From Sphingobacterium athyrii (GTDB lineage: Bacteria > Bacteroidota > Bacteroidia > Sphingobacteriales > Sphingobacteriaceae): DNA of 64,000 nucleotides. The notes under the pieces were generated by a model. That model saw only the letters and a list, made by a program, of their open reading frames with translations, was not told the origin of the DNA and made no database searches. The translations under genes and the position numbers were made by a program. The stretch is taken from positions 802,971 through 866,970 of the forward strand of contig NZ_QCXX01000001.1 in assembly GCF_003071065.1 (NCBI RefSeq), written 5' to 3'. Positions 9,149 through 17,928 of this stretch are shown here, one piece after another (the first letter of the stretch is position 1; each line of letters opens with the position of its first letter).

Positions 9149-9519
9149 GATACTTTGTTTTTAAAGCCTTGTTCTTTCACTTTTTTCATTGCATTTTCTT
9201 TCGCGACTTCGGTTTCGGTATCACCGTTGACCAAGTCGTTGTGTCCGTAGATTCTTCTGGCACCTGCATAAGGAACCAATTCTACATCTTTGGATTCTCC
9301 CGGCTCAAAACGCACCGCTGTACTTGCAATAATATTCAATCGCTTGCCAAAAGCTTTTGCACGGTCAAATTCCATCATCTTGTTCACTTCAAAGAAGTGA
9401 AAATGTGAACCCACCTGAATTGGTCTATCTCCTGTGTTTGTTACGGTAATCGTCGTAACCTCTCTACCTTCATTACAGATGACATGGCCATCCGCTATAA
9501 AAAATTCTCCTGGAATCAT
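9145..9519 (-). CDS. ureB: Urease subunit beta
   Basis: 124 residues from the ATG at 9519, which gives the typical start [17 protein letters not shown] six codons upstream (9537) is less likely. The family core [31 protein letters not shown] and [14 protein letters not shown] is complete. The beta subunit is structural and packs against UreC and UreA in the trimer. ureA and ureB are separate genes here, as in most bacteria, not fused as in Helicobacter. The stop overlaps the ureC start. Confidence 0.96.
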   Translation of the reverse strand: MIPGEFFIADGHVICNEGREVTTITVTNTGDRPIQVGSHFHFFEVNKMMEFDRAKAFGKRLNIIASTAVRFEPGESKDVELVPYAGARRIYGHNDLVNGDTETEVAKENAMKKVKEQGFKNKVS

Positions 9520-9537
9520 AAATTCTATTTTTAACAA

Positions 9538-9840
9538 TTATCGAATCGGATTATGAACGGTAACCAACTTGGTACCATCCGGAAAAGTCGCCTCAATCTG
9601 CACATCGTGAATCATTTCGGGTACACCTTCCATGACATCCTCTCGTGTCAATAATGTCGCGCCATACTGCATTAAATCAGCCACAGTACGGCCATCACGT
9701 GCAGCTTCCAGAAGCTCACTGCTGATCAATGCAATAGACTCCGGATAATTAAGTTTAAGTCCTCTAGCTCTACGTTTTTTCGCTAGTTCACCGGCAAGAT
9801 GAAGCAATAGCTTCTCTGTCTCTCTAGGTAATAAATGCAT
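9538..9840 (-). CDS. ureA: Urease subunit gamma
   Basis: 100 residues, the standard UreA length, beginning [39 protein letters not shown] and containing [25 protein letters not shown], which are diagnostic. It is the first structural urease gene, 18 bases ahead of ureB, and has a 159-base leader or promoter region that contains a 7-bp hairpin. No clear TAnnTTTG element was found directly upstream, so it may be read from the promoter before the small exported protein gene at 10401. Confidence 0.97.
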   Translation of the reverse strand: MHLLPRETEKLLLHLAGELAKKRRARGLKLNYPESIALISSELLEAARDGRTVADLMQYGATLLTREDVMEGVPEMIHDVQIEATFPDGTKLVTVHNPIR

Positions 9841-9898
9841 ATAAAATATTATTTAAATTGTTGTTATTTCAGTCGAAAACAAGTCAGTACAAGCCCTG

Positions 9899-9916
9899 AC
9901 GATTTAAAAAAATCGT
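9899..9916. repeat. Perfect 7-bp inverted repeat upstream of ureA
   Basis: ACGATTT (9899-9905) and AAATCGT (9910-9916) with a 4-base loop lie about 60 bases upstream of the ureA start. There is no T tract after it on the minus strand, so a leader hairpin or operator is as likely as a terminator. Confidence 0.5.
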
Positions 9917-9999
9917 TCAAAAAAGCTGATAGACGAAGTCCATAGCAAATGTTTACGGCATAGCGTATCAGTTCTCAGCGTTGTAAGAAAAGGAAAGGA

Positions 10000-10401
10000 T
10001 TATCCCTGAAATGGGATCTTTAAACTTTGGAAAAGAATGTATTTTGGTGGTAGGATCAATCGATCCATGTAAGGTGTTCTGTTATTCTGCATGTTGAGAC
10101 ATACAGGATAGCAAAATATAAAAAGACAAATGTACAATACGGTCCAACCGAGGAGCTTACTCCATTCATCTTTTAAGTCGACCTGTTCACTGACATCATA
10201 AAGGTCATGATCGTGTACAGCGGCAACTATATTCTCCCGTTCAGGTTGATCAGCACCTTTGTCAATTTGTTTATAGGTGCTGGACAAATCCAGATAGATA
10301 CCCGAGGAATTATGAATTTTAAGCTGTTCAGAAATAGTCATTCCTTTCAGGAGCAGGACGCTCAAAAGAAAAACTATAAAAACTAAACTATGCCTAATCA
10401 T
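10000..10401 (-). CDS. Small exported or membrane protein of unknown function (nickel locus)
   Basis: 133 residues from the ATG at 10401; a GTG three codons upstream is the alternative. The N-terminus MIRHSLVFIVFLLSVLLLKG is a signal peptide or anchor, and a second hydrophobic segment (WTVLYICLFIFCYPVCL) is likely a membrane helix. Between them lies an acidic stretch with VHDHDLYD, which could bind metal. The C-terminus reads YILFQSLKIPFQG. The gene at 18365-18763 encodes a protein of almost the same length ending FLLFEQIKIPF, and the two share a promoter motif. It sits between the TonB receptor and ureA. No family was recognised. Confidence 0.65.
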   Translation of the reverse strand: MIRHSLVFIVFLLSVLLLKGMTISEQLKIHNSSGIYLDLSSTYKQIDKGADQPERENIVAAVHDHDLYDVSEQVDLKDEWSKLLGWTVLYICLFIFCYPVCLNMQNNRTPYMDRLILPPKYILFQSLKIPFQG

Positions 10402-10429
10402 TGTATTCACAATCCTATTATTTGTTGTC

Positions 10430-10477
10430 CAAATTTACAACCAAAGCAGGCCACTTCACTAGTACAAATCTTGAATT
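10430..10477 (-). promoter_or_regulatory. Promoter with a shared upstream motif (copy 1)
   Basis: On the minus strand AATTCAAGATTTGT (10464-10477 reversed) is followed after 26 bases by TAAATTTG (10430-10437 reversed), a match to the Bacteroidota -7 element TAnnTTTG. Transcription would begin about 20 bases before the ATG at 10401. The same motif with the same 26-base spacing occurs at 18808-18855 before the second small-protein gene. Inverted 9-mers CAAAGCAGG (10442-10450) and CCTGCTTTG (10502-10510) flank the motif. Confidence 0.6.
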
Positions 10478-10524
10478 AAATAGTCTAAATTTGTCGAAAA
10501 ACCTGCTTTGATTGCTTTTTTTAG

Positions 10525-12963
10525 CTAAAAGGAATAACCAATTGAAACCATAATGTTTCTTGGCGCCCCGGCGAAGGCACGTGTATAGTCAAATCCCCCT
10601 AAAAAATAGTATTTATCAAATACATTATTTAGGTTAAGCGCCATTTTCATGGCACCGATATGATAATAAGCGGCCGCATTAACTGTCGTATAAGAGGGCC
10701 ATTGTCCCCAAAGGGCATTTCCTTCGCTATCCTTCCCAATGCTATTGTCCATGCGTTTGCTATCAACATAATAAACACCGGTACCAAAGCCAAGTCCTTT
10801 TAAGGAAGTATTGGAGAAGACATATTTTAACCAGGCACTGGCCATATTTTTAGGTGCTCCCGGTAGCGCCTGCCCGACTTCAGAAGCAACAGAAGAGGCC
10901 TTCACTTCGGTATGGTTAAACGTATAATTTGCCATCACCTGGAATTCTTTGGTCAGCTGTCCACGAACATCCAACTCAACTCCCCGCGACAATGCTTTGC
11001 CAGATTGTCTATACTCTGGTAATCCCGAGTCATTGATTGTCCCTGTCGCGATAAGCATATTTCTACGCTCGATCTGAAACAAGGAAAGATCCATTTGCAG
11101 CTGGTCCTTAAAAAAGCCCATTTTCAGCCCTGTTTCAATTTGAAAACTGCGTTCAGCCTCAAAAGCTTTGTCCGCACCATAGTCTTTATAGTTCTGGATA
11201 AAATTAGCGCCTACCGGTACAAAACCCCGCGAGTAGCTTGCGAAGTAATTAATCTGCTTGTTGATTCCATAAGTCAGACCAAAACGGGGCAACAAAGCAT
11301 TTTGTGTAGCATGGAAGCGATTCTGTCCATCAATAGTTTCCGAAGAATAATGTTCATGCCTCAACCCCACAATTAATTTCAGACGATCCGCAATGCTGAT
11401 CTGATCCTGTATGTATTTACCGGTCGTTTTATAGGGACTCAAAAAAGGATAAGCGACCTGTGTACGCCAGACATAGTTGGTCAGATCATGTGTGGTATAG
11501 GTCGGGTTGTTCATGTCAAAAGTCAATGGCACCACCTTGCCATCCACAGTTTGCTGTCTGGCTTCCCGTAACTGATTTTCTTTGTCACCACGATACTGTG
11601 CGAAGTCGATCCCCGCAACGATATGGTGGTCAATTTTATCCCCTAGCAGATCCCATTTAATATATCCAACGACGTTGTCGGTATAATCACGACCATGGCG
11701 GTCAAAGAAACGCATATTCATAATGGTATTATGGGGGGCATCCGCAAAAGTATTTAGCGTACGGTGCTCGTTGACATCTTCCTGATAGATGGATTTCATA
11801 TAGCTCAAGTTCAGGCTCACATTTTCTGCCAGTCTTTGCGCCAATCGTCCACTAAATGAAAAAGTCTTCGAGTTATAGAAATCAGACGGCTGACTTAAAG
11901 TAAACGAACGTGGCAGGGCATAAAAGTTATTTTCCTTTATTCCCATTCCCCGATCCAGATAACCGTTGAATTGATTATAGACCATATCGATGTCTACGGT
12001 CGTCCCCGCAGCGGGCTTAAATGTAAATGAAGGCGCCAGCATCAACCGTTTTTGACGGTTCACATCACGAAAGGTTTTGGTATCTTCATAGCCTGCATTG
12101 AAACGATAGAGAATTCGTTTTGCACTATCCAAGGGACCGCCGAGATCTACTGTTGTGCGCATCGTTTCAAAACTTCCAGCAGCAAAACTGACATGACCTT
12201 TAAAATCTTCCAAAGGCTTTTTCGTCGTCATATTGATGGTACCACCGGGTACAATGTCGCCAAATAGCGAAGCTCCAGGGCCTTTCAGCACCTCAAGGTT
12301 TTCGAGATTGATGGTTAATGGGGAATTATAATAACTATTGCCGTAACCATAGCCCGAACGTAGACCGTTCACCAAACGGACTCCGGTTTCATAACCGCTT
12401 TTAAAACCACGGATCACCACATCATCATAAGATGAAGCCTCAGTGACACCCGCAAGGTCCTGCACCAGTGCTCCCGTTGTAAATGCTTGCTTATCTTCAA
12501 TAAACTCCTTACTCAGTACAGCCACAGATTGTGGTAGATCTTTCAGCTTTCCAGCGAACTTACCACCCAACTCCATGTTGTTGGTCAAATAGGAATTATT
12601 ACGACGGCCGGTAACCAATACTTCATCCAGGGTCCTCTTACCCTCTTCCATTATGAGTCGAATTCCTTTTTTCGGATTCCAGGTAGTCTCATCAATACGA
12701 AGAAGCTGTGATTTATAGCCGATCGCTTCGGCACGCAATTGTACCGGAAAGGTTGTCGCTGTAGCAAAAGCAAATTCGCCATTCGTGGCAGTACTTATCT
12801 TTTGTCCCTGGTTTTCAAGTGTCAAAGTCACTCCTGGAATTGGATTTCCGTTTTCATCCTGGATCTTCCCAAAAATCATAAAGCTCTGTTGGGCGTAAAC
12901 AGCCACCGGTGTGACAGCACCTGCCAATAATGCGAAAGCGAGTGCTTTCATTGTGTTTTTCAT
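10525..12963 (-). CDS. TonB-dependent outer-membrane receptor, probably for a nickel complex
   Basis: 812 residues from the ATG at 12963, which opens a normal signal peptide (MKNTMKALAFALLAGAVTPVAVYAQQ); an upstream ATG at 13014 gives an unlikely extension. After the signal is a carboxypeptidase-regulatory-like domain (about 25-110), then the plug (VLVTGRRNNSYLTNN, LPQSVAVLSKEFIEDKQ) and a siderophore-receptor type barrel ending in MVSIGYSF with the terminal Phe. By sequence it belongs with TonB siderophore receptors (FhuE/FhuA type). Its place among nickel-transport, hypAB and urease genes suggests it imports a nickel complex rather than iron, which is inference. A nested inverted repeat fills its leader. 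Confidence 0.85.
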   Translation of the reverse strand: MKNTMKALAFALLAGAVTPVAVYAQQSFMIFGKIQDENGNPIPGVTLTLENQGQKISTATNGEFAFATATTFPVQLRAEAIGYKSQLLRIDETTWNPKKGIRLIMEEGKRTLDEVLVTGRRNNSYLTNNMELGGKFAGKLKDLPQSVAVLSKEFIEDKQAFTTGALVQDLAGVTEASSYDDVVIRGFKSGYETGVRLVNGLRSGYGYGNSYYNSPLTINLENLEVLKGPGASLFGDIVPGGTINMTTKKPLEDFKGHVSFAAGSFETMRTTVDLGGPLDSAKRILYRFNAGYEDTKTFRDVNRQKRLMLAPSFTFKPAAGTTVDIDMVYNQFNGYLDRGMGIKENNFYALPRSFTLSQPSDFYNSKTFSFSGRLAQRLAENVSLNLSYMKSIYQEDVNEHRTLNTFADAPHNTIMNMRFFDRHGRDYTDNVVGYIKWDLLGDKIDHHIVAGIDFAQYRGDKENQLREARQQTVDGKVVPLTFDMNNPTYTTHDLTNYVWRTQVAYPFLSPYKTTGKYIQDQISIADRLKLIVGLRHEHYSSETIDGQNRFHATQNALLPRFGLTYGINKQINYFASYSRGFVPVGANFIQNYKDYGADKAFEAERSFQIETGLKMGFFKDQLQMDLSLFQIERRNMLIATGTINDSGLPEYRQSGKALSRGVELDVRGQLTKEFQVMANYTFNHTEVKASSVASEVGQALPGAPKNMASAWLKYVFSNTSLKGLGFGTGVYYVDSKRMDNSIGKDSEGNALWGQWPSYTTVNAAAYYHIGAMKMALNLNNVFDKYYFLGGFDYTRAFAGAPRNIMVSIGYSF

Positions 12964-12997
12964 CTGTATAAATTGTTCATTAGCTAGATGGCACATA

Positions 12998-13051
12998 CCC
13001 TGTTTAAAACTCACCTACGATGATCTTATTGAAATAAGATGCTAAACAGGG
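12998..13051. promoter_or_regulatory. Nested inverted repeats in the TonB receptor leader
   Basis: Outer arms CCCTGTTTA (12998-13006) and TAAACAGGG (13043-13051) are perfectly complementary. Inside them ATCTTATT (13023-13030) and AATAAGAT (13033-13040) form a second perfect palindrome with a 2-base centre. All of it lies in the untranslated leader of the receptor gene. It could be a structured leader RNA, or the inner palindrome could be a protein-binding site. No known riboswitch class was recognised. Confidence 0.6.
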
Positions 13052-13143
13052 ACAGTTGCTCTGGAATTATTTTTTATCTTCTATTGCTGATTTATTTTAT
13101 TTCTTGCATTCAGCGCGAATTCACTTCACAAAACTGAATAGCC

Positions 13144-13725
13144 TTATTTTGACAATTCCAGTTCCGCTGAACATATCAGTTTACTAGGCTGCCCCAGCAG
13201 TAGCTCCATGTGAATTGTCGGAAAGCCCGATTCATCGCAGAAATCTTTGAGATAGAATCCTTGTTTTAACCAGAATTCATGGGCTCCCGCTAAAAAAGGA
13301 TGGGTGTGTAAGTACAATCTTTCGACCGCTTTTTCCTTGGCCACCTTTGTTAATTGGCGAAAAAGTGCTGTTCCAAGTCCGGAACGACGGTAATCGGGGT
13401 CGACAAAAAGCCGCGCGACCTCGACAGTCTTCCGGGCGTCCAAATCTAGATGCGGAAAACGATAGTCATAAGCGAGCATACCGATCACACCAACCAGTTT
13501 TCCGCTCTTGTCCCTTGCCTGTAGAAATGTTCCAGTTTGTCCATCCAGATACAGCTGTTTAAAGTCCTGCAAATCCCTGGGAATCTTTTGCGGGTCAAGC
13601 ATGGGAAACAGCTGTTTCCGAAATTCAATAACATAAGGTAACACAGTTTCCATATCCTGAACAGTGACTGTACTTATCACGATATTTCTGTTTGAATCTG
13701 TCCTTTGCATGCCTATTTTATTCAT
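13144..13725 (-). CDS. GNAT-family N-acetyltransferase
   Basis: 193 residues. The acetyl-CoA binding motif A is clear: VARLFVDPDYRRSGLGTALFRQLTKVAKEKAVERLYLHTHPFLAGAHEFWLKQGF, with the R-x-x-G-x-G-x-A pattern. It is placed between the importer ATPase (71 bases upstream in the direction of transcription) and the TonB receptor, so it may be part of the nickel-uptake transcript. In such a place it could modify a metallophore or be a passenger. The substrate cannot be read from the sequence. Confidence 0.82.
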   Translation of the reverse strand: MNKIGMQRTDSNRNIVISTVTVQDMETVLPYVIEFRKQLFPMLDPQKIPRDLQDFKQLYLDGQTGTFLQARDKSGKLVGVIGMLAYDYRFPHLDLDARKTVEVARLFVDPDYRRSGLGTALFRQLTKVAKEKAVERLYLHTHPFLAGAHEFWLKQGFYLKDFCDESGFPTIHMELLLGQPSKLICSAELELSK

Positions 13726-13796
13726 ACTATTTTCATTTTTAGCGTCTAAACTGTCAAATGGATCTGTAACCTTTTTGGCCGATTGCTTACAATAGG

Positions 13797-14624
13797 TTAG
13801 AGCTTATTATGTATTCCATCCAGTTCAAGGGATTTTAGCGAAGCCCAGTCATGTGTATAAAGCATGGGTGCAAACATCCATTTCCCTTGGTTTTCCAAAC
13901 TGATCAATGGCAACTCATAGGTCTGTTCCAATACTTTCCGAACCTGCTCCCTGTCCATTCCTTGTAGATCCACCAGTGTATTGTCCTGCATCAAATAAAA
14001 GTGGTCGCCAAAAAGATAGGCCATATTGGGGTCGTGCATAACACAGAGCACCGTTGTTCCCTCCTTGACCAGTTCTTTAGCGGTCTGCAAAACGGCAACC
14101 TGATAGTTCAGGTCAAGATGGTTTGTCGGTTCATCCAAAAGCAACAGATCAGGCTGTTGCACCAATACCCGACAAAGCAAGACCAGCTGCCGCTCCCCTC
14201 CCGAAAGAGAGGTATAAGATTTATGTTTTAAATGTGCGAGATTAAATTTCTCCAGGATTGCATCTACAGCCTCAAAATCTTCGCGGTGCGGCGAAAATCG
14301 GGAGAACGATGCACGCCCTGTTAAAATAACATCTGCCACCTTAAAAGGGAAAGTTGTCTGATGAAACTGGTTTAAGAAACCCAGTTTAAGCGCATTTGAT
14401 TTACCAACCTTCCAGTTTCTACGTTCCGTTTTACCGATTAATACCAATCCCTGATAGTGTTTCTCCAATCCGGCAATAACATTGAACAAGGTCGACTTAC
14501 CGCTACCGTTCCGGCCCAGAATAACCGAAAGCTTTCCTTCTGGGAAGGACACATTGACGTCCCGCAAAATAGTATCCTTACCATAGGCAAAAGATAGGTT
14601 TTTGATATGGATGGATTTGCTCAT
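13797..14624 (-). CDS. FecE-type ABC transporter ATP-binding protein (probable nickel importer)
   Basis: 275 residues. Walker A GRNGSGKST is at 37-45, the signature LSGGERQ at 140-146, Walker B LLLLDEP at 160-166, and the switch histidine is in CVMHDPN. The family is the iron-siderophore/B12/metal importer ATPases (FecE, BtuD). Its start overlaps the stop of the permease gene by four bases (ATGA). Neighbouring hypAB, UreE-like and urease genes suggest nickel as the cargo, but the family itself mostly carries siderophores, haem and cobalamin, so the substrate is inferred. Confidence 0.88.
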   Translation of the reverse strand: MSKSIHIKNLSFAYGKDTILRDVNVSFPEGKLSVILGRNGSGKSTLFNVIAGLEKHYQGLVLIGKTERRNWKVGKSNALKLGFLNQFHQTTFPFKVADVILTGRASFSRFSPHREDFEAVDAILEKFNLAHLKHKSYTSLSGGERQLVLLCRVLVQQPDLLLLDEPTNHLDLNYQVAVLQTAKELVKEGTTVLCVMHDPNMAYLFGDHFYLMQDNTLVDLQGMDREQVRKVLEQTYELPLISLENQGKWMFAPMLYTHDWASLKSLELDGIHNKL

Positions 14625-15637
14625 GAGTTCCAGTTAATTTCGTTCCGGCGCATCAGGTAGATAAAGAGTGGAGCGCCAATAATCATTGTAAATACCCCTA
14701 TCGGAATTTCGAAAGGCATGACTGCACGGGAAAAATCGTCAATCAATAACAGGAATGTCCCACCGATACTGATATTCGCCCATACGACAATATTATTGTT
14801 GGGGCCAAAAATCATGCGGCTGATATGTGGAACAATGAGTCCAAATAAGCTGATCACGCCTACCGCAGCAACAGCTGATGCGGTGATCATGGTCGCAACC
14901 CCGATCATTACCAATTTCAAGAGTTTTGGATTCACCCCCACAGCAATTGCTTCCTGATCTCCCAATGCTAACAAATTCAATTTCCAACGCAATAAGATCA
15001 ATATGATCAATCCGATCACTATCGGTAAAAAGGCGTTCTGCACTTTTGACCAGGAGGCGGTATGGAGATTTCCCATCGTCCACTGCACAATAGCCTGCAA
15101 TTTATAAGGATCACTGATATATTGTAATAGGGTAAGCATCGCTGTAAATACCCCTGAAATAACCATTCCTGCCAAAACCATCCCAATGATGGATGTTTTT
15201 AAACCGGCATTGGATACAAAGTAAGTCAAGGCCACAGCACAGACACCAAAAAGAAATGCCGAAACATTGACGGACAAAAGTGGAAACAGCATGGCTAAGG
15301 CGGCACCGAAAGCAGCACCGGAAGATATTCCCAACGTAAATGGGTCTACTATAGGGTTTCGAAAAATAGCTTGTAAGGTCCCTCCAGATGAGGCAAGAGC
15401 GGCACCGACCATAAAGGTCAATAAAATCCGTGGCAAACGTACTTGCCACAAAATGGTATCCATGCTGCCCATCAATACCGTCGTATCATTTCCTTTATAA
15501 AGCCCTAATTCCAACCCTATACGTTGGCAGAGTTCAATAAAACCAATATGCTGACTTGAGCCGATCAATAATGAAAGCAGGAGCAGCACTAATGGCAATA
15601 TCACCAACAATAAAAGCTTTTTTAATTGAAGTATCAT
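14621..15637 (-). CDS. FecCD/BtuC-type ABC transporter permease (probable nickel importer)
   Basis: 338 residues with about ten membrane helices. Family marks are VRLPRILLTFMVGAALASSGGTLQAIFRNPIVDPFTLGISSGAAFGAALAM, the GVNPKLLKLV coupling-helix region, and ISLFGLIVPHISRMIFGPNN. This is a typical BtuC/FecD permease that works as a homodimer. It overlaps the binding-protein gene by four bases at its start and the ATPase by four at its end, so the three components are translationally coupled. Confidence 0.92.
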   Translation of the reverse strand: MILQLKKLLLLVILPLVLLLLSLLIGSSQHIGFIELCQRIGLELGLYKGNDTTVLMGSMDTILWQVRLPRILLTFMVGAALASSGGTLQAIFRNPIVDPFTLGISSGAAFGAALAMLFPLLSVNVSAFLFGVCAVALTYFVSNAGLKTSIIGMVLAGMVISGVFTAMLTLLQYISDPYKLQAIVQWTMGNLHTASWSKVQNAFLPIVIGLIILILLRWKLNLLALGDQEAIAVGVNPKLLKLVMIGVATMITASAVAAVGVISLFGLIVPHISRMIFGPNNNIVVWANISIGGTFLLLIDDFSRAVMPFEIPIGVFTMIIGAPLFIYLMRRNEINWNS

Positions 15638-16635
15638 TGCAGAAGCCCCGCTTTACCGTATAATTTGTCAAAAGCCATTGTCATATCCTGATCGAGTTGT
15701 TCCTTGGTATAACTCGGGAAACACCAATGCCGCACCTGTTTGGCAAAGAGCATAAATTTCACTGTATGTGGATCAAAAGGAAAGGACGGTGACATCACAA
15801 ATACCTGTTTATTTTTTACGGCAGGCAGTGCGGCTAATTCTTTCAAATTGTAAACATCAGAACTTTTGGAATTCCATAGAATCATGAGATCGGGATTCCA
15901 CTTGTAGATCGTTTCAGCCCCTACATTTGGTGCTTCCATTTCCAAGGGACAGGCATTTGCCGCCCCCGATAGACGAATAGCCATATCGATGAGGCTACCC
16001 TTCCCCGAGGTCGAAAGTACCCGTCCTTTTGACCAGGCGTAATACACTTTCTTTTGCGGCTGATCTAACGGAGTTGCCATTTTTTCAACCTCATCCCTGA
16101 CAAATTTGACAATTTCCTCAGCCCGTGCTTTCTTGTCCAAAAGCGTTCCCATTCCGATTAATTCGTTAAAGATACTGGTTTCATCTTTCGATGAAAAAGT
16201 GAAGACGGGAATACCCAAATTTTCGAGTTGCGCAATATTATCCTGATCGGTATTAAATGTCAGGACAAGATCGGGATTCAGGCTTACGATGCTTTCCACA
16301 TTGTTGGCCTGGCCTCCAAATGTTGGTGTAGCGATACTTTTCTGAACGATACGTGGGTCTAATTTCGATAAAAAAGCATAGGTATCTTCCATTTGATAGA
16401 CTTGTTCTGGAATACCGACCAGCCGGTCACTGGCCTGTAGCATATACACCTCATCCACAAGGGAGGGATACAGGACAACAACACGTTTTGCAGGTTGCGC
16501 TAACGTAATTTCCTTGCCGCGGCTATCTAGGGCCTTCACTCCATTTTTATTTGCTTTGGACTGTTGGTTTTGGCAGCCTTGTAAACAGACCAACAAAACC
16601 AGGGACAATAGCAATGTATAGATACTAATTTTCAT
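15634..16635 (-). CDS. Substrate-binding lipoprotein of the FecCD-type importer
   Basis: 333 residues. A lipoprotein signal peptide ends in LQGC with the lipidated Cys21. The BtuF/FecB-like fold is seen in VKALDSRGKEITLAQPAKRVVVLYPSLVDEVYMLQASDRLVGIP, SIVSLNPDLVLTF and AETIYKWNPDLMILWNS. A bacterial nickel/cobalt-binding cluster A-II protein of this kind serves nickel in some urease-positive species, and the flanking UreE-like gene, which it overlaps by two bases beyond a shared 10-base stretch near its start, supports nickel here. The ligand itself is not visible in the sequence. Confidence 0.87.
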   Translation of the reverse strand: MKISIYTLLLSLVLLVCLQGCQNQQSKANKNGVKALDSRGKEITLAQPAKRVVVLYPSLVDEVYMLQASDRLVGIPEQVYQMEDTYAFLSKLDPRIVQKSIATPTFGGQANNVESIVSLNPDLVLTFNTDQDNIAQLENLGIPVFTFSSKDETSIFNELIGMGTLLDKKARAEEIVKFVRDEVEKMATPLDQPQKKVYYAWSKGRVLSTSGKGSLIDMAIRLSGAANACPLEMEAPNVGAETIYKWNPDLMILWNSKSSDVYNLKELAALPAVKNKQVFVMSPSFPFDPHTVKFMLFAKQVRHWCFPSYTKEQLDQDMTMAFDKLYGKAGLLQ

Positions 16636-17104
16636 TGTTTCTCCTGTTCTTTAGCTGTTGGTGAATCCGATTTTCAGACAGCAATATCGCTTCTTCCAAT
16701 TGGACAGACGCACCATATTTCGCCGCAATTTGTTCATAGAGTCGACCATCGTAGGGCAAACGGAGAGATTTGAGCTGACCGACCTGGAATATCGGTAGAT
16801 GTCGATTACCGACAAAATAACCGAAATCTGCCAGCTGGACAAAATCCGAGGGGTTAAACCTGATCGCCAGAGTCGGTTTGACCGTAACGATTGCCTGCAG
16901 TTCCCCATTGTGATACAGCGCATCTCCATGATGCCACTCCTGTCCCCGCTCCAGTTCCATCAGGATCGTATTGCCAGACAAGGTATTTCTGGTCAAACGG
17001 CGTTTATTAATTTCAAACCATTCGATGTATACCCGATCTACCTGATCAGTGATGGTTTGATACTGGGGCATAATGGTATCTATCGTTACAGGCAATCTAT
17101 TCAT
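16625..17104 (-). CDS. Second UreE-like nickel metallochaperone
   Basis: 159 residues from the ATG at 17104; a TTG at 17146 would add 14. The protein aligns by eye with the urease-operon UreE: VYIEWFEINKRRLTRNT against LSIEWYESTKRIQRLRT, LERGQEWHHGDALYHNGE against LGNTSCLQDGDILYEDEE, and FVGNRHLPIFQVGQL against EIGNKHLPLFVEANEL. The nickel-binding His of the GNRH motif is His102. It lacks the HANVDPKHHQK tail of the other copy but has its own HH pair (WHHGD). It sits between hypB and the importer binding protein, overlapping the latter by 11 bases. It may pass nickel from the importer to HypAB or UreG; that is inference. Confidence 0.82.
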   Translation of the reverse strand: MNRLPVTIDTIMPQYQTITDQVDRVYIEWFEINKRRLTRNTLSGNTILMELERGQEWHHGDALYHNGELQAIVTVKPTLAIRFNPSDFVQLADFGYFVGNRHLPIFQVGQLKSLRLPYDGRLYEQIAAKYGASVQLEEAILLSENRIHQQLKNRRNNEN

Positions 17105-17186
17105 TGTTATATTGGGTATGTCATTCGTGCTTTGCGCTGTGATCAACTATCGTGCTATCTGAGTGTTAATCACTTTCGCGCATTTA

Positions 17187-17915
17187 CTATTTCGCCGCAG
17201 CTACTTTCTGTTGTTCTTTTTTCAGTTGGACTTTCTCTTTCAACCAGTCACACCAGTTATCTAGGCCATCTCCATTCAAGGTACTGATCGTGATCACTTC
17301 CAGGTTTGGATTCACTTCACGTGCATCTTTTGTCACGGCTTCTACGGAGAAAGGTACATACGGTAACAAGTCTGCTTTTGAAACAAGCATTAATTCACTG
17401 GTCAGAAACATACGTGGGTATTTTTTGGGCTTATCATCACCTTCGGTTGTCGCCAATAAGGTGACCCGATAGTCTTCCCCTAAATCAAAAGCCGAAGGGC
17501 AAAGTAAGTTTCCGACATTTTCGATAAATAACAAATCGATGCCTTCGATATCGATGTGATCGAGTGCCTGCAAAATCATTTGCGCCTCGATATGGCACAT
17601 ACCGCCGGTAACAATCTGCAAAGCATTGATGCCAACATCACGCATGCGGATGGCATCACGTTCCGTTTCAGGGTCTCCCACTAACACGGCAATGTTTAGA
17701 TCTTTGGAAAGACGCTTTCCAGTCTCTTGCATCAAGGTTGTTTTACCAGAACCCGGAGAAGAACATACATTAACCACACATACATCTTTCAGTCTTTCGC
17801 GGATACTTTTGGCGACAAAATCATTTGCTTTTAATAAATGTAGGGTTGTATTTTCACATTGAACCGAACCGACGCGGTTACCTAAGCTCTTAGGATTTTG
17901 AGTATTGTCTGACAT
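17187..17915 (-). CDS. hypB: Nickel-insertion GTPase HypB
   Basis: 242 residues. The P-loop SSPGSGKTT is at 52-60. The metal site in the G domain is present: Cys107-His108 (GGMCHIEAQ) and Cys139 (NVGNLLCPSAFDLGE), matching the Cys-His and Cys ligands of Helicobacter HypB. The switch region is ENVGNL and the base-recognition motif VSKADLLPY. The N-terminal CxxCGC high-affinity site and the His-rich region are missing. HypB with HypA normally inserts nickel into [NiFe] hydrogenase; in Helicobacter both also mature urease. No hydrogenase or other hyp gene is in the window, so a urease role is likely here. Confidence 0.95.
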   Translation of the reverse strand: MSDNTQNPKSLGNRVGSVQCENTTLHLLKANDFVAKSIRERLKDVCVVNVCSSPGSGKTTLMQETGKRLSKDLNIAVLVGDPETERDAIRMRDVGINALQIVTGGMCHIEAQMILQALDHIDIEGIDLLFIENVGNLLCPSAFDLGEDYRVTLLATTEGDDKPKKYPRMFLTSELMLVSKADLLPYVPFSVEAVTKDAREVNPNLEVITISTLNGDGLDNWCDWLKEKVQLKKEQQKVAAAK

Positions 17916-17928
17916 GATAATTGATTTT

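Noticed and set aside
10525..12963. Call as an iron-siderophore receptor
   Set aside because: The sequence family would allow it, but no Fur-like site was found upstream and the context is nickel and urease; nickel is preferred, with iron not excluded.
12964..13014. Longer start for the TonB receptor at 13014
   Set aside because: The extra 17 residues are polar and precede a perfect signal peptide; one arm of the leader palindrome would become coding.
12998..13051. Cobalamin or NiCo riboswitch in the TonB receptor leader
   Set aside because: No B12-box or other conserved riboswitch core was recognised; only the palindromes are visible.
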